Assembly: GCA_963752755.1 (NCBI GenBank)
Contig: CAVVZJ010000017.1
Span: 62,001 to 126,000 of the forward strand
Direction: 5' to 3'
Source: CAVVZJ01 sp963752755
GTDB taxonomy: Bacteria > Planctomycetota > Planctomycetia > Isosphaerales > Isosphaeraceae
DNA: 64,000 nt
The position numbers and the translations under genes are program-made. The notes below the pieces were generated by a model, which made no database searches, was not told the DNA's origin, and was given only the letters and a program-made list of their open reading frames with translations. How positions within the stretch are numbered: the stretch's first letter is position 1; each line of letters opens with the position of its first letter. This document shows positions 33,702 to 43,423 of this stretch, piece after piece.

Positions 33702-35477
33702 ATGCAAACCCCTTTTGATCCTTTCCTCGGATATCCGGAGGCCCTCGGAATCTTCCTCCTGATGGGCCTCCTGATCGTCCGCATCGTGGTTGGATCGCGG
33801 CGACGTCGTCGCGACTGGGCCAAGCTGGGGCAAGTCGGACGGCCTGCTCGTTCCGGCGCCAGGCTCTGGCTGGGGGCGATGGCATTCCTGACCGTGGCGC
33901 TGGCCCGACCGCGCTGGGGAGTCGATCGCGGATTCGGAGCTTCCGGCCGGGTCACGATGTCGTCCTGGCGCTGGACGTCAGCCGGAGCATGGCCGCCGAG
34001 GATGCCTTGCCGGATCGACTCGGGCGTGGCCCTCGCGTCGGCCGATTCACTGGTTCGAGCACTGGGGACCGAACCGGGCGGTCGGGTCGCGATCGTCGCC
34101 TTCGCGGGACGGGCGGTTCTACGCTGTCCGTTGACCGAGAACCTCGGCGCCGCCCTCGAACGGCTCCGTTCCCTGCGACCTGGCGGCGTCGAGCCAGGCG
34201 GCAGCGACTTGGCCGCGGCCCTCGACGCCGCGCTCGCGGCCCTAGATGCCGACCATTCCGGCCCCGAGGAAGGCCGCGCGATCGTCGTCCTGTCCGACGG
34301 CGAGTTCCACGGCGGGTCGTGGGCCTCGTTCGTGCCGCGGCTGAAGGAGAGCCGCATCCCAGTCCACACCGCTGCGATTGGCGACCCCGATCAAGGCCAC
34401 GAGATCCCCGTCGCCGTTTCTGAGGGACCCGCACGCCCCCTGACTTACCAAGACCAGGTCGTCCTCTCGAAGCGCGACGACACTTCCCTCCGCGCTATCA
34501 GCACGGCGACGGGGGGAGCGTTCCTTCCGATCGGGCAAAAGTCGGTGGATCTGGGCCGGCTCTACAACGAGCAAATCCGACCCGAGGCCCTCCGCCGCCG
34601 CCGCTCGGAGAGTCAGGCCGATCGGATCGATCGCTTCCCGCTGTTCCTGGCCGCGGCTCTGGTGCTCGGAGTCGGCGGCTTCTTGGCCCGGGTTCCGGCG
34701 GCGACCGCTCTTGCTGACGTTGCTCGCGGCATCGCTGGTGGCGAGCCGATGCGGGGCCGAGGCCCACGACCGTCTCCGCGGTGGTCCGCGAGCGGTCGGC
34801 TGGCTTACGATCGCGGTAACTTTGCCACGGCCCTGGCCGACTTCGAGCAGGCGATCGTCCTGCGTCCCGATCACCCTCTCCCGCGCTACGACACCGCCGC
34901 GACCCTCTATCAACTTGGCCAGTTCGTCGAGGCCGAGGCACGCTACCGGGAGGCCCGCGAGCAGGCCGGTCCCGCCCTCCGGATGAAGATCGACTATGCT
35001 CTCGGCAACTGTGCCTTTGCTCGCGGCGACTACCGAGCAGCCCTGGAGGACTACGACCGCTGCCTCGCCTCCGAGGTTGCCGGTGCCGAGTTCAATCGAC
35101 TCCGGGCCGACGCCTCGAAGAACCGCGCCGAGGCCGAGAAACGGATTCCTCCCGAGCCCAGTGAGCCCCAGGAAAGTGCAGCCAACGACCAGCCCCGGCC
35201 CGACGATCCCGGGTCCGGCTCCGAACGATCGGACGAAGCGAATCCGTCCGAGCCGCCGCCTTCGTCCCCTCCCAGCCCGGATGACGCCTCCTCGCCGACC
35301 AACGAGTCACCTCCAGGTCGTTCGAGCGGGAGTGGAGCGGGTGATTCCGGGTCGTCCGAACGCGAGAATCCCGTCGATCGACTCGCCTCGGCTATCGACA
35401 ATATCCAGCAGGCGAAATCGCGTCGCCCAGACCGGCCCGATATCTTCGCCCCCGCGAGCGATCTCAAGGACTGGTGA
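33702..35477 (+). CDS. BatB/BatC fusion: VWA domain followed by TPR (internal frameshifts)
   Basis: TM at the N-terminus, then a VWA domain. Between about 33947 and 34020 the continuous frame reads nonsense, while the neighbouring frame gives 'GHDVVLALDVSRSMAAEDAL' with the MIDAS D-x-S-x-S, so two compensating slips are present. The VWA continues 'VAIVAFAGRAVLRCPLTENL'. After TM segments near 34650-34740 (another unsettled stretch), TPRs follow: 'GRLAYDRGNFATALADFEQA' and 'EAREQAGPALRMKIDYALGN'. The tail is acidic and Pro/Ser-rich, ending 'FAPASDLKDW'. BatB and BatC are usually separate genes; here they share one frame. Confidence 0.75.
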   Translation: MQTPFDPFLGYPEALGIFLLMGLLIVRIVVGSRRRRRDWAKLGQVGRPARSGARLWLGAMAFLTVALARPRWGVDRGFGASGRVTMSSWRWTSAGAWPPRMPCRIDSGVALASADSLVRALGTEPGGRVAIVAFAGRAVLRCPLTENLGAALERLRSLRPGGVEPGGSDLAAALDAALAALDADHSGPEEGRAIVVLSDGEFHGGSWASFVPRLKESRIPVHTAAIGDPDQGHEIPVAVSEGPARPLTYQDQVVLSKRDDTSLRAISTATGGAFLPIGQKSVDLGRLYNEQIRPEALRRRRSESQADRIDRFPLFLAAALVLGVGGFLARVPAATALADVARGIAGGEPMRGRGPRPSPRWSASGRLAYDRGNFATALADFEQAIVLRPDHPLPRYDTAATLYQLGQFVEAEARYREAREQAGPALRMKIDYALGNCAFARGDYRAALEDYDRCLASEVAGAEFNRLRADASKNRAEAEKRIPPEPSEPQESAANDQPRPDDPGSGSERSDEANPSEPPPSSPPSPDDASSPTNESPPGRSSGSGAGDSGSSERENPVDRLASAIDNIQQAKSRRPDRPDIFAPASDLKDW

Positions 35478-35490
35478 CCGAGCCGAACCG

Positions 35491-36819
35491 ATGCCTGAAC
35501 CGTTGTCCTCACGAAGTGTGGCCAGCCGACTTACCCTCGCCTTGCTGGCTCTCACGATGGGCCTGGCCGCCCGTTCCGTCGCCCAGGAGGAGACCCTGCT
35601 CCAGGCTCGTACCTTAGTCCCCCGCGGCCCTTACTACGTCGGCGAGGAAATCCCTTTGCGCGTGGTCGTCGAACCGGGAACGCCAAACGTCGAGGTCCTC
35701 GCTCCCCGGTTGCCGGAGGCGGAGTTTCACCGCGTCCGGACGGTAAAAGGCGAGACCTCGGTTGAGGGATCCGGAGAGCCGCGTTCCGTTCCGTTCCGCG
35801 TGATCGCTCGGCGACCGGGTCGGCTGGTCATCCCTGCGTTTCAAGTACGGTCCGGCGATCGCTCAACTCGCACGGCGCAGGTCGTGGTGGCGGTCCGTCC
35901 GGTGCCGGCCGCCGGGAGGTCGTCCGCGTTTCTTGGGGGTGTCGGCCGGTTACAACCGCAGGCCGAGGCCGAGCCGTCGACATTACCACTCGGGGAGACC
36001 TTCGAGTTCCGCATCCCGCTTCGAGGGCCGGGTTCGCTCGGGTTCACGCAAGCCCCAACATTGCAAGGGATCGATCGGAACGCGGTCCGCATCGAGATCC
36101 TCCCGACTCGCTTTGACCTCGCCGCCGCGTTGCCTTCGCGAACGTTCCGCTGGCGGATGCGTCCCAGCCGACCCGGCCGCTGCGTGATCCCGCCTCAGCC
36201 GGTGGCCACGTTCGATCCCCGATCCCAGGTCTACCAGACCCGGGCCACTCCGGCCGTCGCGGTCCAGGTTGAGGACGTTCCGGCTTTCGACCCGGCGCAA
36301 CTTGACTACCGGTCGGAGGCGCCGCCGGATCGGGGCGGCACACGAGCGATCATTCTGATCCTCGTCTCGATCATTGTCATACTGCCCGTTCCGGTCGTCG
36401 CCGGCTTGTGGTGGGCCAGACGCCGAAGGCGAGGCGACCATCCCAGGACCCTCGCGGCCCGATTCGCCCGGGAACTGGCCCGGCTCGGGAGCGAGCAGAA
36501 GGCGGACGAGGTGGCCCGTCAGGTCGTCCGGTCGTTGGTCGCGTATCTCGCGGCGGCGACGGGTCGTCCGACCGGGGCTCTCACGCCCCAGGAAGCGCAG
36601 GCGGCCATCGAGGCGATCACGGCCGATGCCTCGCTCGCCGAGCGTGCGGCAATGCTGCTCGGGCACTGCGACTGGATCTGCTATGACAGCCGATGGATCG
36701 ATGAGTTTGAGGCCGACACGTCAGTTGAACTGGCCCGTGAGGCTGCGAATCTCTTCGTGTTGCTGGCCTGTCGCGGACCGGAAAAACCGCGAGAGGCACC
36801 CGGTTCCGCGACCGCCTGA
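35491..36819 (+). CDS. batD: BatD-like oxygen-tolerance protein
   Basis: 442 residues. A signal peptide (LTLALLALTMGLAARSVAQ) is followed by beta-rich domains ('RGPYYVGEEIPLRVVVEPGT', 'RPGRLVIPAFQVRSGDRSTR', 'FEFRIPLRGPGSLGF'), a TM at about residues 285-310 (ILILVSIIVILPVPVVAGLW) and a cytosolic helical tail. This is the BatD layout, and the position after batA and batB/C supports it. The N-terminus faces the periplasm. It starts 14 bases after the batB/C stop. Confidence 0.8.
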   Translation: MPEPLSSRSVASRLTLALLALTMGLAARSVAQEETLLQARTLVPRGPYYVGEEIPLRVVVEPGTPNVEVLAPRLPEAEFHRVRTVKGETSVEGSGEPRSVPFRVIARRPGRLVIPAFQVRSGDRSTRTAQVVVAVRPVPAAGRSSAFLGGVGRLQPQAEAEPSTLPLGETFEFRIPLRGPGSLGFTQAPTLQGIDRNAVRIEILPTRFDLAAALPSRTFRWRMRPSRPGRCVIPPQPVATFDPRSQVYQTRATPAVAVQVEDVPAFDPAQLDYRSEAPPDRGGTRAIILILVSIIVILPVPVVAGLWWARRRRRGDHPRTLAARFARELARLGSEQKADEVARQVVRSLVAYLAAATGRPTGALTPQEAQAAIEAITADASLAERAAMLLGHCDWICYDSRWIDEFEADTSVELAREAANLFVLLACRGPEKPREAPGSATA

Positions 36820-36843
36820 GCGGTCCGCGACGTGTGCCTCTCG
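36790..36843. terminator. Nested hairpin between convergent batD and the DEAD-box helicase gene
   Basis: CGAGAGGCAC (36790-36799) pairs perfectly with GTGCCTCTCG (36834-36843). An inner stem CGCGACCGC/GCGGTCCGCG (with one bulge) encloses CTGA, and the loop contains the batD stop codon. It has no U-run on either strand, so it is probably a two-way Rho-type or 3'-end stabilising structure. Confidence 0.5.
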
Positions 36844-36925
36844 TGCCGACACCGAAATCCTGCCAGTTTCCAACCGGACCTGACGACGGGGCTGGTCGGC
36901 CCCTCAAGAGACGGACTAACAGCGC

Positions 36926-38155
36926 TCAGCGAGCGCCGGCGAATGTACGGCTCCGGGCGGTGTTCCAGAGCTCACGAACCTGATTCTGTCCGATCCGCTC
37001 CTCACGGGAGGTGACGAATCCGTCGATTTTGATATTCTCGATCGGACGGTTGATCAGAAACTCGATTGATGTCAAGGGGACGCCCTCGTTCGGGGTAACG
37101 AACAGATAGGCGACGCCGTCCTTGCCCATCCGGCCAGTCCGGCCGATGCGGTGGAGGTAGTTCTCCGGGTCGTCGGGGATATCGAAATTGATGACGTGGC
37201 TGATGTCGTTGACGTCGATGCCGCGGCCGACCACGTCGGTGGCGACGAGGATCGGGATCGTGCCTTCGCGGAAACCCTTCATGACGCGGTTACGGGCCGT
37301 CTGGGGCAGGTCACCGTGGATCGTGGCTACGCCGGGAATCTTCCGGCCCAGGCGGTCCGACAGCTTGTCGGCGCCCCGGCGGGTCCGGGTGAAAACGATG
37401 CACTGGCGCGGCTTCTCATGGTCGAGCAGGTGAACAAGAAGGTCGAACTTCCGTTCCTGATCGACCGAGACGTAATACTGCCGAATCGACTCGACGGACG
37501 GCTCATCCCTCGAGAGGTTGAGTTCGACGGGCCGATACATGTACTTCTGGGCGAGCTTGCGGACCTCCGGGCTGATCGTGGCCGACAGGAGCATCGTCTG
37601 ATGCGGGTCGGGAACCCGTTTGAGAATGCGCTCGATGTCGGGCCGGAAGCCGATGTCCAGCATCCGGTCGGCCTCGTCGAGGACGACGTGGAAGATGTCC
37701 CCGAGGTAGAGCGTCCGTCGCTCGATGTGGTCGATCACTCGTCCCGGCGTGCCGATCACGATATCGACACCGCGTTCCAGGGCCCGGAGTTGCCGCTCGA
37801 TCGGCTCGCCGCCGTAGATGCCGCAGACGCGGGCATCCTGACCCTCGGCGAGCTTGGCCGTCTCGCCGACGATCTGCTGGACCAGCTCGCGGGTGGGTGC
37901 CAGGACGATGGCTTGGGGTCCCTGGCCGCGGGCTTCGAGCATCTCGATCAAGGGAATGGCGAACGCCGCAGTCTTGCCCGTACCGGTCTTGGCCTGTCCG
38001 ATCACGTCGAGGCCTTCGAGGGCCTCCGGAATGAACGACGCCTGGATCGGCGACGGCTCGTGATAGGCGGCTCGCTCCAGGGCGCGGAGCATCGCTCGGC
38101 TGAGGCCAAGTCGGCGGAATCCGGGAGGGGATTCATCAACGGCTTGTCGGATCAA
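36926..38155 (-). CDS. DEAD-box ATP-dependent RNA helicase
   Basis: TTG 38155 is preceded by GGAGG at six bases. 409 residues with all family motifs: Q motif 'HEPSPIQ', 'AQAKTGTGKT'-type Walker A ('AKTGTGKTAAFAIPLIEML'), 'APTRELVQQI', 'VVLDEADRMLDIGF', 'SATISPEV' and 'HRIGRTGRMGKDG'. It lacks a long C-terminal extension, so it resembles RhlE/CshA-type core helicases used in RNA decay, ribosome assembly or cold adaptation. The 5' leader has a hairpin (ACGACG-CGCTT-CGTCGT, 38199-38215). Confidence 0.95.
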   Translation of the reverse strand: MIRQAVDESPPGFRRLGLSRAMLRALERAAYHEPSPIQASFIPEALEGLDVIGQAKTGTGKTAAFAIPLIEMLEARGQGPQAIVLAPTRELVQQIVGETAKLAEGQDARVCGIYGGEPIERQLRALERGVDIVIGTPGRVIDHIERRTLYLGDIFHVVLDEADRMLDIGFRPDIERILKRVPDPHQTMLLSATISPEVRKLAQKYMYRPVELNLSRDEPSVESIRQYYVSVDQERKFDLLVHLLDHEKPRQCIVFTRTRRGADKLSDRLGRKIPGVATIHGDLPQTARNRVMKGFREGTIPILVATDVVGRGIDVNDISHVINFDIPDDPENYLHRIGRTGRMGKDGVAYLFVTPNEGVPLTSIEFLINRPIENIKIDGFVTSREERIGQNQVRELWNTARSRTFAGAR

Positions 38156-38444
38156 AAAAACCTCCGTCAGTGATGTTTCCGAAACTTCGAAACGGACGAC
38201 GACGCGCTTCGTCGTGCAATCGGCGTTCCAACTTCGACTTTATCAACTTATCTTGGGGCGGTCAAATCCAGTACGGCGATTCCGGCCCGAAAGTTCGGAA
38301 CCGATGTCTGGCGACGGCTCGTCGGCTCGGTTAGGTTGCCGGGGGAGGTCCGACATCGGCCCGCGTCGCGAACTGAGATCCGGACGGCGTCGGGTCCGAG
38401 AATCTTCCAGACTTCCACCAGCGATCCGAGGGAGACGCACTCCG

Positions 38445-38651
38445 ATGGCCGAGCCGACCACTCCCAACGAACTTCAGCAGAAGTACCGCCAGTTCCTTGA
38501 CTTGCTGCCGCTGACACTGTCCCTGGCGGGGCTGCCCCCGAGCGAGCACCGCCTCTTCAGTGAGGAGCAGATGGAGGCGCGGGCCACCACCGTCCGCGCG
38601 GCGTACCGCGTGGCGCGAAATACCGTGAAGGATTGCCTGGGCGGGTCGTAA
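38445..38651 (+). CDS. Small hypothetical protein (68 aa)
   Basis: ATG 38445 lies behind GAGGGAGA, which decides the start against a longer frame. The sequence has 'PNELQQKYRQFLDLLPLTLS', then 'EEQMEARATTVRAAYRVARN'. It is helical and soluble; no family was recognised. It is the first gene of a plus-strand run leading to the sigma/anti-sigma pair. Confidence 0.65.
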   Translation: MAEPTTPNELQQKYRQFLDLLPLTLSLAGLPPSEHRLFSEEQMEARATTVRAAYRVARNTVKDCLGGS

Positions 38652-38827
38652 GAAGGTTGCCGCATCGGAGCGTTCCGCTCGGGGAATTGCTCACTGGGCG
38701 CTGTTTGGTCGGGAGTGGGGAGCCGATAAGAAACGCGTGGCGGGCCGGCCGATCGGCCCGTTGCCAGTCACTTGTCAACCACGATCGCCAACCACGGCAA
38801 CCCTCACCCGAAAGGCCAACCTCCGTG

Positions 38828-39199
38828 ATGACGACGCCAACCCAGGGCGGGCCACGCCGACGCCGGGCCGCCATCATCGGCCTGAGCCTCGACGGCCCGC
38901 TCCGTCCCCATCGCCTCATCAGCGGCGAAGATCGCCTCGTGATCGGGGGCTCTGAGCAGTCGCGCCAGGATTTACTCGAAACCATGCTCCGGCTCGATGC
39001 CGAGCTGGAGCGCCTGGGCGTCCACCTCGCCGATGTCGAGCCAGCCGAACTGGCCGAGATCGCCTGGCGGATCGACTCCCCGGAACTGGCCTGCATCGCA
39101 CTCCGGATCGAGGAGGGACTGCAACGCCGGGGACAAACCTTCCAAGAGTCCACTCCGGAGGAACTCACCAAGCTGGCCTGCGGCGACGCCGACGTGTAA
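38828..39199 (+). CDS. Hypothetical protein (123 aa)
   Basis: From ATG 38828: 'RAAIIGLSLDGPLRPHRLIS', then a helical region 'ETMLRLDAELERLGVHLADV' and 'ELACIALRIEEGLQRRGQTF'. No signal peptide or TM segment, and no family recognised. No clear ribosome-binding site, so the exact start is uncertain. It precedes the sigma factor by about 180 bases. Confidence 0.55.
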   Translation: MTTPTQGGPRRRRAAIIGLSLDGPLRPHRLISGEDRLVIGGSEQSRQDLLETMLRLDAELERLGVHLADVEPAELAEIAWRIDSPELACIALRIEEGLQRRGQTFQESTPEELTKLACGDADV

Positions 39200-39379
39200 G
39201 CCTGCCACCACACCACGACCCGCGCCCCGCCCGGGGCGCTGCCGCTTCGAACCCCGCGGGGCCGGCTCGGATTCGCACCGGGTCGGCCCCGTCGTCTTTC
39301 CCCACCCGATCCTTCCGGCAATAATTCGGCCTCCACCGCGAATCCTGAAACGGACCACCCTCCTGCCGGGTAACCGGGG

Positions 39380-39961
39380 ATGTCTGGCCAAGCGAAGCCA
39401 ATCCGGAATCCGGATGAAGATGACCCGATGGACGACCGCGCCCTGGTCGAGGCCCTCCAGGCCGGCGACCCGCTGGCCCCTCGCCGGCTGGTGGAACGCT
39501 ACCAGGGGCTCCTCTTCGGCCTCTGCCTCCGGATGATGGGTCACCGGCATGATGCTGAGGACGTCCTCCAGGAAACCTTCCTCCGGGCCTTGCGGGGTCT
39601 GCGCGGCTTCGACCGCGATCGTCCGCTCCGGCCCTGGCTCCTCGGGATCGCCGCCAATCGCTGCCGGACCGCCCTTTCCAAACGCGGGCGCCAACGCGCC
39701 AGTTCCGACCCCTTGGAGACGTTCACCGATCCTCGGCCCGGTCTCTCGGACCCCGACGACCTCTCCACCGAGATCGAAGGGGCTCTGGCACGCTTGCGGC
39801 AGGAGTATCGCCTGGTGTTTGTCCTTTTTCATGAGCAAGGGCTCCCTTATGAGGAGATCGCCGCCGCGATCGACCGTCCCATCGGAACGGTGAAGACATG
39901 GCTCCACCGCGCCCGGGCCGAGATGGCCGATTATCTGAGCCGGCGAGGCGTCCGATGTTGA
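39380..39961 (+). CDS. ECF-type RNA polymerase sigma factor
   Basis: 193 residues from ATG 39380 (ATG 39428 also possible). Region 2: 'RYQGLLFGLCLRMMGHRHDA' and 'EDVLQETFLRALRGLRGFD'. Region 4: 'LPYEEIAAAIDRPIGTVKTW' and 'LHRARAEMADYL', the helix-turn-helix for the -35 element. The anti-sigma factor starts 44 bases downstream. Confidence 0.93.
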   Translation: MSGQAKPIRNPDEDDPMDDRALVEALQAGDPLAPRRLVERYQGLLFGLCLRMMGHRHDAEDVLQETFLRALRGLRGFDRDRPLRPWLLGIAANRCRTALSKRGRQRASSDPLETFTDPRPGLSDPDDLSTEIEGALARLRQEYRLVFVLFHEQGLPYEEIAAAIDRPIGTVKTWLHRARAEMADYLSRRGVRC

Positions 39962-40004
39962 GATCTGCAAACGACTTCCTATGCCTGCAAGCAGGTGGAT
40001 CGTC

Positions 40005-40709
40005 ATGACCTGCCGCGAGTTTGAACAAGCCTGGCAAAGCCGGCTGGACACCGGGGAGTTTCCCGTCGGGGACGACTCCCTGGACGCGCACGTCGCCTCG
40101 TGCGCGGCCTGCCGGATTCGCGGAGAGCGCTACCGGACCCTGGCCCACGCCCTCCGGGCCTGGAACGCCACGGGGGCGCCCTCCACCGATCTGCCAGATC
40201 GCATCCTGGCCCGCGTTGAGGCCGAGCAACGGAGCCGGGTCCTGCGGCTGATCCACGCCTCTGCCCCCCGCCGCCCGTCCCACTGGGCCGCCGCAGCGGC
40301 CCTCCTCATCGCGGGGGCGATGGCAGTCTGGTCGCTTCTGCCATCAGGACGTGAAGGCGCCGTAAAAATCGGCATAGGCCCAGTCACCCGGCCGACGCGG
40401 CCACTCTCGGCCTCACTCTCCGACGCCACCACCGCCACTCTCGACCTGGCCCTCGCCACCTCGACCCCCGCCGCGCGGCTGGGACGGATGGTTCTGGACA
40501 CGGCGGCTGTCGCCGAACCCTTGCCGGAAATCGCGATGCCGGTCGAGCCGGAGCAGGCGGGTGGCCTCTTGAAGTCGGTCGGTGATCGGGTGGCCACTGG
40601 AGTCAAGCCAATCTCGGGCAAGGCCCGCCGGGCGTTCAGCTTCCTGCTCAGCCCGACGCCGGCCGAGCCTCCGGCCGAGTTGACCCGGGAACCTCGTCGC
40701 GGGGCCTGA
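40005..40709 (+). CDS. Zinc-binding anti-sigma factor, membrane-anchored
   Basis: ATG 40005 follows AGGTGG. The N-terminus has the ZAS motif 'HVASCAAC' (H-x3-C-x2-C) in 'EFEQAWQSRLDTGEF...'. One TM segment lies near residue 95 (WAAAAALLIAGAMAVWSLL); the rest, outside the membrane, is low-complexity Thr/Ala/Pro-rich. It would hold the upstream ECF sigma factor inactive until a signal releases it. The signal is unknown. Confidence 0.85.
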   Translation: MTCREFEQAWQSRLDTGEFPVGDDSLDAHVASCAACRIRGERYRTLAHALRAWNATGAPSTDLPDRILARVEAEQRSRVLRLIHASAPRRPSHWAAAAALLIAGAMAVWSLLPSGREGAVKIGIGPVTRPTRPLSASLSDATTATLDLALATSTPAARLGRMVLDTAAVAEPLPEIAMPVEPEQAGGLLKSVGDRVATGVKPISGKARRAFSFLLSPTPAEPPAELTREPRRGA

Positions 40710-40756
40710 CCGTCGCGGTCCTGGCCCGTTCGTTCCGCTCGGGAGACGTCGAAACG

Positions 40757-42535
40757 ATGCCCTGGACCCGCCCGACCGCTGTGCCGATCCTCGCCCTCGC
40801 GACGTTCGGAGCCCTCTCCGCTTGCTCCCTTGCCGACGATCGCCCCGCCGATTCACTACTGCATCTGACACCCGCAGAGGCCGCCGTGACGGTCGTCGTC
40901 GAGAACCTCCGAGATCACGCAACTGAATTCGCCAACTCTTCTCTATTTCAGAGTTTGCGCGGATTGCCAGCTTACCGGTTGTGGCAAGGCTCCGGGGCCT
41001 ACCAGCAGTTCCGTGCGGCTTGCCGTGAGATCGAGGCCGGTCTGGGGGTGGACCTTGCGACGCTCCGCAATGAGTTGCTCGGTGACGCGGTTGTCCTCTC
41101 GCTTCACCTCGGCGGGGATGCCGACCCGGAAGCGGCCCACGGCCTGCTGCTAACGCGGGTCCGCGACTTGGCCTTGCTTCGCAAGCTGATCGACGCGATC
41201 AACGCCTCCGATCGCGAGTCGGGCACGCTCCGTGAGGTCGGCGAGCGGTCGCACGGGGGCGTCTCCTATCAGGTCCGCCATTTCGCCGAAGGTTCCAAGA
41301 CCGACGAGGCTTACGTTGTACTCGACGGTGGCGTCTTCGCCTGGTCCAACTCGGAAGCCTTGATCCGGGGCGTGATCGAGCGTCATCGGGACGGCGGCGG
41401 ACTGGCTGCCGAGCCGCGATTCCGGCGGGTCCGCGAGGCAATGCCCGCCGATGCGGTTGCCAGCCTCTTCCTTGACCCGGCTCTGCTCCGACAACTTCGC
41501 GAGGAGTCGTCCGACGCCAGGCCGGACCGCGACGACCTTCTCGAACCGCTGGTCGGCCGCTACCTCGCGGCCCTGGAATATGTCGGGATCGCGCTGGAAT
41601 TGCGGGATGGGTTGGTCTTGCATGCCCACGAGGCAATCGATCCGTCGCGGCTCGACGAACCTCTTCGGCGCTGGGCTTCCCGGACCCGCGGCAGCCCGGA
41701 GGGCTTGCTCCGACGGCTGCCGTCCGAAGCCTTGATGGTGGCGTCGGCCCAGGTCGATTTCTCGGCCTTGACGGACGAGCTTGTGAGCCTGCTCGATCCG
41801 GTCCAGCAGGTGAAGGCGGAGAACCTCCTGCTGGCCCTTTCCGGGATGCTGCTCGGTCAGGACGCTCGCGACGAGGTGTTGCCCCAGGTGGGCCCGGGGG
41901 TGATTGCTTACCTCGTTCGCGACGGGTCGACAAGCGACCAGGCGGGAGGCTTGCGTTCCCGGCTGGCGCTGGTCGTCGGTCTGGAGCTCTCGGGCGGCAG
42001 CGGCGTTTCCCAGGCGATCGAGAATGGCCTACGGACGATCCTCGCCCTCGCCGCCCTTGACCCGAAGCGCGCGGAAGCCGGTGTCCGCGTCGAATCGGTG
42101 GAGAGCGACGGCCTCAAGCTGACGGTCCTGCGAGGGTCCAAGGTGCTGCTGGCCTACTACATCGAACCCGGTCTGCTGGCGCTCGGCACGTCGGCCCGCG
42201 CGGTGTCGGACTTCGCCCGCGGCCGGCCCGCCGACGCTTCGCCGTCGGCCTTCGATCGGATCAAGAATCGCTATTTTCCGGGGTCGCAGACCTTCGTTTA
42301 CGCCGATCTGGAAGCCTTGACCCAGCTCGCCGAGACCTACCGTGAGCCGCTCGCCCGCAAGTTTACCACCGACCGGGGCGGTGACCTAGCCAGCACCCGC
42401 CGCGACCTCGATCAGGTCCTTGCCCTGGCGCGACTCTTCCAGGCGGGGTACATGACGCGGTCGGTCGATCCCGGGTTCCGATCGGTTCACCACATCATCG
42501 GTCTGGTCGCCCGCGACCGCGCGAGTGGACGGTGA
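40757..42535 (+). CDS. Secreted or lipidated protein of unknown function (DUF3352-like)
   Basis: GGGAGA precedes ATG 40757. 592 residues; the signal sequence ends in 'LATFGALSACSLAD', where the Cys in SAC could be a lipobox. The mature part has 'LLHLTPAEAAVTVVVENLRD', 'RFRRVREAMPADAVASLFLD' and 'YLAALEYVGIALELRDGLVL', a pattern like proteins that report on protein content as DUF3352. No catalytic motifs. It directly follows the anti-sigma factor and may belong to its regulon. Confidence 0.6.
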   Translation: MPWTRPTAVPILALATFGALSACSLADDRPADSLLHLTPAEAAVTVVVENLRDHATEFANSSLFQSLRGLPAYRLWQGSGAYQQFRAACREIEAGLGVDLATLRNELLGDAVVLSLHLGGDADPEAAHGLLLTRVRDLALLRKLIDAINASDRESGTLREVGERSHGGVSYQVRHFAEGSKTDEAYVVLDGGVFAWSNSEALIRGVIERHRDGGGLAAEPRFRRVREAMPADAVASLFLDPALLRQLREESSDARPDRDDLLEPLVGRYLAALEYVGIALELRDGLVLHAHEAIDPSRLDEPLRRWASRTRGSPEGLLRRLPSEALMVASAQVDFSALTDELVSLLDPVQQVKAENLLLALSGMLLGQDARDEVLPQVGPGVIAYLVRDGSTSDQAGGLRSRLALVVGLELSGGSGVSQAIENGLRTILALAALDPKRAEAGVRVESVESDGLKLTVLRGSKVLLAYYIEPGLLALGTSARAVSDFARGRPADASPSAFDRIKNRYFPGSQTFVYADLEALTQLAETYREPLARKFTTDRGGDLASTRRDLDQVLALARLFQAGYMTRSVDPGFRSVHHIIGLVARDRASGR

Positions 42536-42666
42536 GCTGAGCGTTGGTCCGTCTGGACAGCATGGCGACTCCGATCCATAATCGGTCTCATCCGAGCCAA
42601 CCCGAGCGACACCCGAATGGATTCGGACCGGCCCGGAGTCCGGATCTCCCACGCCATGGACGAGCG

Positions 42667-43302
42667 ATGATCCGTCAGAGCCTCAAGGACAGCTACTTCG
42701 CCGTCTCCCGCTACCTCTGCTTGCCGAGCACCTGGACCGCCGGCCTCAGGTACCGCGTATCCCGACCGCCCGAAGGGCATTACCTCCACCTGGGCTGCGG
42801 CTTCAAGTACATCGACGGCATGCTCAATGCGGACGGCAACCGCTTCCGCAAAATTGACCTCTGGATCGACTTGCGCAACCGGCTCCCGTTTCCTGACGCC
42901 AGTTGCCGGTTCATCTACAGTTCCCACACCCTGGAACATCTCTTTCCCGAGGAGGCGATTCGTCTCCTCCGGGAAATCCGCCGCGTGCTTGGGCCGGAAG
43001 GAGTGGCCCGGATCGCCGTGCCGAGCGTCGAACACGCCCTGACCGTCCTGGGCGGGCGTCGAGTCGAGGACTGGCCCCGTCCCTTCGACGATCCGGCCGC
43101 GCAGGCTGTCAATTACCTGTTCTGCGATGGCCAGCACAAGTACGCCTATAATTTCGCAATCCTCGCCGGTTTCGCCTGCGAGGCGGGATTCGGGCGAATC
43201 GAGAACTATTCTTCCCGGTATGGGGTGGCGCCGAAACGTTACGGTCAAGTCACGGTTGGTGACGAGCCGGAGGGCTCGCTGGTGGTCGAGCTGGCTGCCT
43301 GA
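42667..43302 (+). CDS. SAM-dependent methyltransferase (type 11-like)
   Basis: From ATG 42667. Motif I is 'HYLHLGCGFKYIDGMLNADG', with 'RLPFPDASCRFIYSSHTLEH' and 'EEAIRLLREIRRVLGPEGVA', matching class I methyltransferases that act on sugar or lipid-linked substrates. The acceptor is unknown. Confidence 0.8.
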   Translation: MIRQSLKDSYFAVSRYLCLPSTWTAGLRYRVSRPPEGHYLHLGCGFKYIDGMLNADGNRFRKIDLWIDLRNRLPFPDASCRFIYSSHTLEHLFPEEAIRLLREIRRVLGPEGVARIAVPSVEHALTVLGGRRVEDWPRPFDDPAAQAVNYLFCDGQHKYAYNFAILAGFACEAGFGRIENYSSRYGVAPKRYGQVTVGDEPEGSLVVELAA

Positions 43303-43423
43303 GTCTCCGGTGGGGATTGACCGGGTGGGTTGCGGGCGTCTAATCTGAAAAGGGGTCGCGACGCAGGTGCCCGCCTTCCCTCCCACCCGATCCCCTCACG
43401 TCCGCAACTGAAGGATTCGCTCG

